A stretch of DNA of 64,000 bases from Anaeroplasmataceae bacterium (GTDB lineage: Bacteria; Bacillota_I; Bacilli_A; Acholeplasmatales; Anaeroplasmataceae): the NCBI GenBank assembly GCA_020025015.1, contig JAHHSV010000003.1, positions 6,769 to 70,768 of the forward strand, written 5' to 3'. A model generated the notes under the pieces. The model was given only the letters and a program-made list of their open reading frames with translations, was not told where the DNA came from and did no database searches. The translations under genes were made by a program, and so were the position numbers. Below are positions 1 to 12,000 of this stretch, one piece after another (position 1 is the first letter of the stretch; each line of letters opens with the position of its first letter).

Positions 1-3000
1 CCAACTAAAGGCTTAATATTATAATTAAATACTATCTCATCCAAATCTTCTTCAGCTCTAGTAATTGTAGCTTCTGGAATTTGTCTATTACCATTATATT
101 CAAATACTGTTGAACTCCATACAACCTTAGTAGGACGCTTGCTTATAGTAAACATAACTTCCTTTGTTCCGCCTAAATGAATACCACTAGCTGGAATAGT
201 AACAGAAACATAGTAAACACCAGCATCACGTGGACGTTTATTGTTTTCGTTTAGCTCAGTTTCAGTACCTCTAACTATACTTTGATGTCTACTATCAAAG
301 TACTCATATACATAATCTTTTGTATTATTATCTTCCATATCTAGCTTTACAGTAGGGAAGAATACAGCTGCGCCATCAAACACCTTGCTTAGATCGCTAA
401 CCTCAATAATAGTTAGCTTAGATTTTTCAATACTAATAGTAGCCTCTTGTACAGCTGTGTCATTATAATTCTTAACACCAGATGGTTCTTCTGAAACTAT
501 CTTAAAGTATATCTTGTGAATTCCAGGATTACTCTTTTTAATTTCTGTTTCAGTAAAGTTGCCATTCTTAGTTTCACTATATAAGATTTTATATTTACTT
601 GGGGAAGCTACCTCAACAGTTATACCATGAAGTGCTCCATCATATTTACCGACATAATTTTCAAAGGTAAATTTAATATTAGCCTTCAATATTTCAACAA
701 CAGAATTGTTATCAAATGAAACTCGATAATTCTTAGTTACATCTCTTGTATTTAAGCCATCCACTGCAGTTATAGTGTAATTGTTATTTGGATTTTCCCA
801 TCTAAAATCACTAGCATAATACTTCTTAGCATTTGCACCATTTGTATAGAATGAACCCTTAAACTCATGATTTGGCAAATTACCAGTAACTGTTATAGTG
901 TTTACCCCAGAAATATTTTCTCTACTTAACCAGTAATTTGAATCATAAACCTTTTCGCCCTTTACAAGAACTGTTATTTTTTTAGGAGTAATTTCAAATA
1001 CTGAACCAATTTCTAGAGAATTATAGTGAGGGCTTTCAGGAATTATTGCGACAATTATATATTTGCCAACATCCTTAGGATCATCAATCTTTTCACCAAT
1101 TAGGAATTCTGGGTCAACCTTATTGTCTGTAATAAATGCTCTATATTCCCAAACAATATCAGCATCTGACCATTGATCATCAAATAGATAATCTTGATAA
1201 TGTGGATCTTGGACATTTAAAATGTCAGCACCTGCTGTTACTAAATCATCATATTCTTTAGTAACAACATCTTGATCAAAGGCAATATCAACACGATCAC
1301 GTTTTTTAACTGTTATTGTATAATTTCCGCTAAATGGCTCATAATCTTCGCGTTCAACACGATAATAAACTACAACTACACCTGGTTCTTTCACTTTAAC
1401 AACCTGATCAGTGAAGGTACTACCATCTGAACTGTACGTTATCTTTGCATCAATTGGTTCATTAACTACAATTGGATTAAAGTAACCTTGATTATCCTTT
1501 TCCCAAACAACTTCTAAATCAGTAGGTTGAACAACATTCATCTTCTTATATGAAACAACTATATTTACATTTAACTTAACTATAAAATTTTGTGACGCGC
1601 CAACATTGTCAGCTTGACCATCCTTTGAATTAGTAAGCTTCCAATTAAATACCATACCATTATCAAGAGTTTCTGATAAGCCATTAATTTGCTTACTGAT
1701 AGCGTATTTTCCACGTTGTAACTTGTTGATAGTCAATTCATATGTAGCAGTAAAGTTTTGAGCTATTACATTATTTCCTAAATTAATATTTCCAGTTATA
1801 GAATGCTTGTCTCCTTCTTGAAGAATATTCTTATCTGGTTCAGGAGTAAATTTAGAAATAGTAATATTTTGCTTAATAGCAACCGTTAATTCCTTTGGAA
1901 GAATTTGGAATATTTTCTCATAATGCAAATCTTCATAACGATTGTCCTCAGGAGTAACTTGATCCTTTTTACATGTAACTACAATTCGATAGTATCCTAC
2001 CATATTTTGATTTTGATATTCTGATTCTGGAATTAGAATACCTGTTCCTTCACGTTTATCTCCTAAATAATAAACCTTAAACTCTATATCCGCAATATTT
2101 CCAGTATCATTGAATCTCATATTATCTATGAATTTTAAATTATTAAATTGATATGCTGGTAATCCATCATATTGTCTATTTAAGTCATTAACAATTTCAA
2201 ATACAGGATCACCCTTAACAACTCTTACAACAGCTTCTCCTTCAACGACATCCCCAGCAAATTGATGACCAGCAATAGAATACCTTACATCATAGCTACC
2301 AATTTCTTTAAATTCTGGAGCTGTTGTGCTTGTTACAAACTTTGACTCATCCTCTTCTGATTTTTTCCACTTATAAGAGATAGTTACATTGTTAGTTGGG
2401 AACTTTACAGTTAATTGGAATCTATGCATTCCACCATTATACTTAAATATTTGTTCCTTTTCACATTCATATTGAATTTTTCCGCCAACTATCTTTACTA
2501 ATAAATCAAAATCAATATCAAAGCATTGCGAAGCATCTAATACTAGCTTTCGTCCTTCAGCATCAGTTAGGTAATTTCCTTCAGCATCCTTTGGATTTAC
2601 AGTAATATTAGGTGTCCAAATGAATGAGTATGCTCCTAAATTAGATTGATTCTTAGAACCCTCTATTAATACACCATACATGTATGTATCTGGATTTTCA
2701 GACTTAGTAACGATGTATCCTTCCATTTGATGATCTGGTAAGAAACCAGCAAAACTAGAGGTTGTTAAATTCTTCTTCCAAGGAGTTCCATCATACTCTT
2801 TTTCTTCTTTTAATTTGTATTCATATTTCTTAGGCGTTATCTTATAAAATAACTCTTCATTATTTAGAACATAATTATCATATAAGGTTAAATCCTTAAA
2901 TACTGCTGTTGCTAAATATTCACCAGCTAAAATGCCTGAGGTTTCGGTTTCAAATTTAACAACTACTTGAATTTCTTTGCCAAATTTATCTACTGCATGA

Positions 3001-6000
3001 GCAACTGGTGGAGTATATAAACCGTCATACTCCTTTTCTGTATTTTCCCATGTAATGTTAATGTTGGCTCTAGTGATTGTTAATATTATTGTTAATGTCT
3101 TCGTTGAGGCTAGATAGTTCTTACCCTCCTCAAGAGTAACCTTAAACTCATATGTTCCAACATTAACAGCTGAAGTTAATTGTTGACCATAAGGCTTATT
3201 TGCAGCTGTATCGTATTTTAAAATACTTACGACTTTTAAATTACCGCTGCCTTCTGGTTTAAATACATCTGGGAATATACTATTTCCTGTATATTCCTTA
3301 GATTGCTCTGCATCAGCATTAAACAAATCCTCTGGTAATGGAATTTTCTTGATTACTACCTTTAAATTCTTTACATTAGGCTTATAGTTTTTACCAACTT
3401 GATTTCCTTTTTGATCGACAATTCCTATTGGATCAAATTCAAAATCTAAGCCAGAATAAACACCTGCATCAGGAGAATTTGGTCTAATACTATTTAACAT
3501 TTGTACATTTGGATTTGTATCTAATGATTGACCAGGAACTAAGTTGCCTGTTGCGATAGTTGTCTTACCATTGATACCAATAAATCTATATTGTCCGTTA
3601 TAATCAAATGTGAAAACAAAGTTTCCTTTGCCATCAGTTGGAATACCTGGATTTAAAGTTGGTTCAAAGGTTACATCTAATATACGTTTTTCGATAACCT
3701 CAGTTCCAATCTTAAATGTCTTATTCCAATTTAAGCTGTCTTGATAATAGATAACTAAATAATATTCACCAGCATCTTTTATTGCGTTATTTTGAATATT
3801 ATATTTTTCAAACAACTTATAATTTGGATTAGATGCTGTGAAATCAGCAAAAAGTGCATTTAATTGCTCAAGAGTAACATCATTTTTATTAAAATAATAT
3901 TTCTTGGCTTGATCAATTACTACCTTAGTATTTCTAGTAATATTGTTTATTGTAAATACCGCATCTAAATACTCGCCATCATAAGTTTTTGTTTGTTCTG
4001 ATAAATTAATATCTAAATCTGTCTTCTTAATATTTATTACATAAGATCCTCTCTTGTCTGCAAAGCCTGGAGAAGTTACGACATAGTAAACAGTATGCTC
4101 ACCAACATCAGTAAACTTAAATGGTCTTGAATGTAAGTCTTCAGATGTTTCAGACAATGCGAAGTAGTATCTTATACCTGTAACATTAGAATTCAACTTA
4201 ATTGTTGGTCCATGCTCTTCACCATCATAGAAGCCTTCATAGCCATCAATAATTAAATCTAACTCAGGTTGAACTATATTAATAGTTAAATTCAAAACAA
4301 ATTCATAGTAATCACGTTTTTGTCCCTTATCGTTAACTACACTAAAATTAACTATTAAATTATTTAATATATCTTGACCAGTGATATATAAATATTGTCC
4401 TTCCTGACCACTCTTAGTTTGAACATAACTGTTTAAATCAATTTCATCATTAGTTGGAACTGGTACTAACTCTCCACCAACACCAATTGTATATATATTA
4501 GCTAATAGCTTTGACTCAATTGCATCTATTTGTTCTCTAGTTAATGCTTCTTTTAGCTTATCATATGTAACTTTAACAGGACGATTGCCATCAAATGGTA
4601 CGTCTAGCTCTAATTCAATATTAATCTTACGATTTGTAATCTTAAAATCAACCACATCTTTTTCTAGAACATAGTAATCAGTCTTACCAATAATTCTTAC
4701 ACCTATCTTATAATCACCAATTTCAATAGGTACTCTAGAATTAGTGCCATCCGGATATGTTAGTGTTGTTAATGGACCATCTATTGAATAGATTTCATAT
4801 TTGAATGTATCCGTAGTATGAGTATCAAACTTTATGATTGGCCAATGAATAGCTCCATCATATTCCATTTCACCTTGGATATCCATTGTGATTGTTCTCT
4901 TGATAATTTCAATTATACCGCCAACTTTTTTACCCAAGCAGTTTTGAGTGGCAAGGTATTCAACTTCAACATAATATCTTCCTAATTCAGTAGGATTAAC
5001 AGGTAATCTACTACCTTTTCCTGTTCCTGTTTGATCTAAATTATAGAATGAAACGCGTCTTGCACCATCATGCATATCTTCATCACAAATAATTGCTGAA
5101 TCCGGAATTGGTTCCTTGCAATATTCAACCGTTGTCGTAACAAGCCTTACATTTGGATCACGTTTTTCAATTATTACTTCTATTGGTTTTCCATTAACAT
5201 CTGTTGAACCGAAGAATGGCTCATAACCAGGAATTTTAATCATTATATGTAGCTGATACTTGCCAGAATTAACAAATGTTAAAAGTCCTTCGCTCCATAA
5301 ACTTTCATCAGAAACATTAGTTAAATCATTACGTCTTGTTGAGAACACCTTTACTTTTTCACCATACAACTTATAGTACTTATCTAAGTTATTTATTGTA
5401 ATTGTGTGCTCTTTGCCATCATATATGACTTCAGTTCCTGTAAAAGTAACACCCTCTATTTTCTTTAATGGGACATCTGGATCAATTGGAGGAGTTGGGC
5501 CTGGTGGAACTACTCCACCATCTCCGCCGTCACCGCCGCCGTTGCCACCACCTTGATCTTCAGGGTAAATTATTACATCAACTGCAGTAATATATGGTTT
5601 ATATCCATTATTTCTAACAACCTTTACAAATACCTTATATGTTCCTTCTTTTGTATATGTAACTTGCTTAATATCTTTAGTCCAATCTGTTATATCATAA
5701 GCGCCATATTCAACACCTGATACCTCTGTTGGATTAGAAACATCTAACAAGTATTTATATTCAGGTAGATTTTGACTGTAATAAACAGAATAATCTTGCT
5801 CTTCCCCTACAGGTAAACTAACATTTACAGAATACTCTACATCAGGGTGACCAGTATCAAATCTGCCCTTAGATCCAGTAACTGTAACTTTCTTAACTAT
5901 ATCTGTATTAATAGTATTATCTGCACTAATATACATTAACACTGGAATATACACATCATTATAGTTAGGATATGACAAATATACCCAAACTATATATTGA

Positions 6001-9000
6001 CCTGGCTCAGTAATGTAAATTGGATCCTCTCCGAAACTACAATTTGGAGTCGTAAAATTATAACCATATTCATATAGTCCACCAAAACCATATAATACTT
6101 GTGAGAAAATAGGATTATAATTTTTAGCAACTACATAATGTGGAGAATTATCATAATCTCCAACTAAATATGTATAATATAAATCTTCTGGTTTTTCTTT
6201 TTCTACCTTAACATCATTTTCGTTGACTAATTCATACGTAATATTCAATTTTCGAATTATTAGTGTAGCAACACCCTCATATGTTTTATAGTTTGGTGCT
6301 GAAACTCTAAAATTAATCTTATATGTTCCTGCTTCAAAAGCCATAAATGGTTGAGTTGTCCAGCCTGAAGAATGCTCATAAATAATCTTATAATCCTTGC
6401 CAGGAGTTAATAAGATATCTGGGTATTCAGAATCACTTATTTCAACGTTTATTCTATGTGGTTGATTATCCCAATCAACCTCCACTGGAGTTTCAACATA
6501 ATGGAATTCACGAGGTTTTATTACTGCAGTAAAATTAACTCTTATTTCATAGCATGATAGCCTATCTTCTCCATTGGCATTCTTTAATGATAAATTGCCA
6601 AAGAAAATACCACTACCTAGTCCAGAATAAGAACCAGCATTTAATGAATTACTCTTTAAATTACCATATATTGTATCGCCTGGCAATAAACCATTTGGAC
6701 AAACTTCTTGTATGAAAGTATTATTAATTTCTAACTCCCAAGGAGATTTACCATCATAAACCTTATAGGTTCTAGGATCAGTAGGATCTAATGTTATATT
6801 CAATACTCTCGGTGTAATTTCAACCGTAAATACATTAGTACCTTGATCTGTTATAGGTAAGAAGAAATCTGTTTCTGGAATATCTAATTTGATAAAATAT
6901 TTTCCTACATTGATTGGGGCTTCTGGTAAAGGTTTTACCAACGCCTTATCATTATATGAATAATAGGTAAATGTGATATTTTGGTCCTTTCCCTTCTTTA
7001 AAATGAATGGATTTGGATCAAAAGGCTTACCAGTATATTCACTTCTAAATTCCGGATTAACTTTTACTTTGCTCTTTTTGAATATAATTTCAAAGGCAGC
7101 ATTAGGATTATCCATATTTTTCTTAGGCATATCCTCTGTAATGAATCGATCGGCAGTTACCTGATAAGCAACTAAATAACCAACACCATCAGAACTAATA
7201 TTTGTCCAATACTTTGGAACATTAACTGTCTCACCAGTGCCATATGAATAGCCAATAACTAAATTATTGTTTTCTAATCCTTGATTATTGACTATTACAT
7301 TGAATGCATGAGGATCTCCATCTGCCTCATACTCCATATAATATCTTCCACGATCATTAACCTTTAATGTACCATCGTTATTTTTAACAAAATCAATAGG
7401 TTCTCTAGTAGGATTTTCACCTTGGCCTACCATCTCATAACGTAATGAGAACTTGTTATGTAAAATAGTTACAGAAACTTCTTGCAAATCTAAATCATAA
7501 TAAGTTGTTTCATTAATTCCATTACGTCCAGTTATCATTGGTTCTACTCCCCAAACGATAGTATTATCCTTAAATGAATGTAATTCTGCCTTATCGTCGA
7601 TTGTTCTTAGCTCACCCGTCAATACACTATTAGGTCCTAAGCCTGTCATTGTGACATAGCTTGGTAAGCTAGACCATGAATTAAATGACCAATATAATTC
7701 TCTTGGATCAATTTTATACTTATAATTATTAATGATTATTTTTACTTCACCATTAGCGATTTTATAATAATAATTCAATTGATCCTTATTTTCCACAATC
7801 AAATTGTTTTTCTTTACAGAGGTTGCCTGAGTAGCATCTCCTACTGTTACTGTAACAACTCCCTTAGTACCTGGTGTATATTCATTTCGGCTATTTTGAT
7901 ATGAAAAATCATCCTCTTGAAGATGAGTCATTAACTCATTAGTTCTTGTATTATAAACTTTAGGGACTATATTTAATGATTCACCATTATATTTATGGAT
8001 ATGATAGTTAATTCCATCTTCAACAACTATATCTTCATTTGGCCATTCTATTCTAACGGTTGCTTTAGTAATAACAACTAAAATCTTACTAATATCTAAG
8101 GTGAAATTATTAGTTAATTTCTTTCCTGTTACCTTGCTAACTATAGTAAAGCCGTTAGACCATCTCAATCCATTATTTTCCATATAAGGAATAGCGCGAC
8201 AATTAGGGCTGTCTGTCATTAAGGTACCGCTAACTTTTACATCATCCGGTAATCCTAGAATATTTGATTGATTCCACTCACTAAATGTCCAGTTTAAACC
8301 TGTATATTCATAATTCACTTGGTATCCATCAGGCTTTGTAATGTGGGTTCCAAGCACAACTGTTAATGCCTTTTTCTTAATATTAAAATAATACGTTGTA
8401 TCCCCAACAAAACGGTCATCCTTAGGAGTTATATAAATTTGAGCTCTATCGCCATTTGGCGTATTCTCATCACAAGCATTGATGTTATTATAGTAACTAA
8501 AATTAAAGGCTGTCGAATCAAAATGCTCATCAATACCTGATCCTACTATTTTACCTTGAGTTCTAATATCCTTTATTGTACGTGTCTTTGCTGTGCCATC
8601 ATACATTGGTACACCACCAAATTCAAAGAATAATCCGGAAACTAAATATTTTGGTGTTGTACCAGATAGAGTCCATTTGTCTCTATAGAAGATTAGGCCC
8701 TTCATAAAGTCTTCGTTCTTTGGTGAAGTTTCTCTATCACTATAAGTGCCATTTTCTAATTCTGATTCTAATTTATAAGACCATACTTTAATCTTATTAT
8801 TATTAGTAGAATTTAAGAATGCTCCATCACCTATTTTCTCGTAGGTTTCTGGTATAATTATTTCCTTTATATTCGTTTGATCGCTTAATGCTCTTTCACC
8901 AATTGCAATAATATTAACACCCAAATGTCTACGTGGTAATTGCACTAACTCTCCTAACTGGTATCCTTGTTTTACACCAATAATCTTCCAGCCTATAAAG

Positions 9001-12000
9001 TCTCCTGTTGGATTCTTAATTTCTGCATATTCGTAAATATCTTCATCATTATAACCAATGATATAAACAGGGAAATTACAATTCCAATTTTCAACCCATC
9101 CTGATGGCCAATCCTTTTCTTGCTTATATACATATAATGTAAATATTGGATTTTTACTACATCCTGTATATACATCATGATCAATGCTTGTTACAGAATT
9201 AGGAATTATCATAGTTGTAAAATTAGTACATCCCGCAAAAGCATACGCTCCAATTGATTGAGTCTTATCGCTTAGTTTAAAATTAGGTAATGAACTACAA
9301 CCATTAAATGCATGAGGACCAATAGCTGTTGTTTCAGGATCCTGAGTGAAATCCGTTAAATTAACACATCCCTTTACAAAACCTTCAGGAATAACTGTCG
9401 TAACCCCCGTTAAATCAAGTTTCTTTAAACTTGTACAATTTTCAAACATATAAGGGCGGGCTGTATTGATGCCAAGTTTTACGTTCTCTAAATATGCACA
9501 ATTAGCAAATAAGCCTGAGCCTATATATTCTAAACCAGCTGGTACATCAACTGTAACTATTTGATTACATCCTGAAAAAGCGTAATCACCAACAATTCTA
9601 AACTTGCTTAAATCAACACCTTGTATTGAAGTTTGAGCAAATGAATATGCTCCAAGTTCAGTTGTAACATTGTCAACAATTACTGTATTTAAATCATTAA
9701 GTGCTAGACAATTATAAAATGCATAATTACCGATTTTTTCTGGTGCATAATTAACACCAAAATTGAAATTACTTAAATTTACGCAATTATAGAAAGCCTC
9801 TTCTGGTATCTGAACAATCTTATTAGTGAAATTAAGATTAACTGTTGTAAGAGAACTGAAATTCTTAAATGCACCCTTACCTATATAACCATTTTTTTGC
9901 TTAACAGTAACTATAGTTAATGATTTAGGCACTTGATAATATGAGCCGAACTCATAAGCAGTATAAGTATTACTATAACTTGAGGTTCCAAACATATAGC
10001 CCAATGTATAATAAGAATCTGAATTATAGCTAGACTGTTGAATGTTTTCATCTCGTCCTATAAAAGGTACAACAAGTTCTTCAAGCTTAGAACAACCATT
10101 TAAAGCACCCTCGTTAAAACGCTGACCTGAAACATAATCTAATTCAATTCGTGTTAAATTTTTAAAATCTCTGAATGCATAGGTCGAATATACTGTTTCA
10201 TTGGTTATTCTTACAGTTTTTAAAGATACTGGAATATATCTAACATATTGCGAATAGCCATAGCCATAAAATAACGTACTTTTATCATATAGGTTTGCGT
10301 TTGTTGTAACTACAGTATCACCAAAAATCCATTGTAATGAGTTGGTAATCTCATAATATGCCCACCAATAATAGCCACTATGATATGAAGTACCATCATA
10401 TCCACCTTTATATGAACCAATAAAAGGTAATGTTAAATTCTCTATATAAGAGCAATTGTATAGAATCTCATTTTCAATAGAAGTTGTATTAGCACTAATA
10501 TCTAAAGTAATAATATTTAGATTTTGAATGTTTTCGGTATATATAACACTTTGATTTGTCAATCTCAAGGTCTTAAGAGAAATAGGAACTACATAACTTC
10601 TGTCAGAACCAGAGCCAGTAATATAATATTTGTCCTTACCAGTTCCAACCATATTCTCATCAGCTGTTCCGAACAATCTACCAATATGTCTATGTTCAGT
10701 TGGCTCATATCTATAACTACCAACTGTAGGTATAATCAATTCCTCTAACGACTCGCAACCTTTTAAAACATTTGGCGCAATTGTTGAAATTGAAGAACTA
10801 TTAATGTTTAAAATTTTAACATTCTTTAAGCCTTGTAAAACACCTTTTTCTAATTGAGTTTCCTTATCAATTCTTATTTCTGTTAAACGAGCAGGAATAA
10901 ATGCAGATAACCATTCTGTCGAGTGAACATCTTCACTACCCCAGTATTGCTTAGCAGTATAGAAGTTTACATCGTTCTCATCAATTTGGAAACCATTTTC
11001 TCCTTCGATTGAACCTATGGCTGCATCGCAGAAAATCCAGTTAAATAGGTTTGCTTTTTTCCTTTCAATATAGTCTTTTTCATCTGAGCCAGGATTTAGG
11101 CTTGTATCAGAATTTTTATCCTTACCTATGAAAGGTAAAACCATCCTAGTGATACCATAACAACCATAGAAAGCACCCTTACCAATAGTTTGTAAATTTG
11201 TATAACCAGATAAATCCACTTCAGTTAATGAAGTACAACCCTTGAAAGCTGCATCACCAATCTCGGTAATCCCATTAGGTATTCTTTTGAAAAAATCACC
11301 TGGTAAAGTTTCACATCTAAAGAATGCTCCTGTACCTATTCTATCTACTGTATTAATTTTTATATCAGATAATTTTGTACAATTTGAAAAAAATCCTTCT
11401 GGTATCTCTGCCAAAGTTTTTGGCATAACAACCGTTTGTAAATTTTGATTTGTTGATAAAATTAGCTTTTCTAAATTTCCAACCTCATCAACATTAAACT
11501 CTACCTTATTAAGCTTCTTACAATTTGAAAAAGCTGACATACCAATCTTACCAATTCGTTTTAAATTATTTTCACCCTTTGAATCTTTAGTACCAATTAT
11601 AATAGTCTCTAGTGTAGGGTTTTCAAAAACAGCACGAACAGGAATCATTTCCATTGTCTGATGATCACCAACCCCTGTTTCAGGAGTATATGCTTCACCG
11701 GTAATTATTAATTTTTTCAAAGTTGATGGAACATAATCTAATTGTTTTCCTTCGGTAGAGGCAACATTCTTAATCCAACCTTGAGTAATAGAAAGCATAT
11801 TGGAATTAGGGTCATAACCAGTTCCAGTTTTGTCATATGTTGTATATCGTTGATAGTTTAATTCTTGCTTTCTATGAGGGCCACCAAACATCGAACCTAA
11901 AATACCAACCTTTTCATCCAATAACTCTGGATTTTGCATATCAGTCTTAGTTATTCTTCTAGTACCGATAAATGGAACTTTCATATATTCTAGAGAAGCA

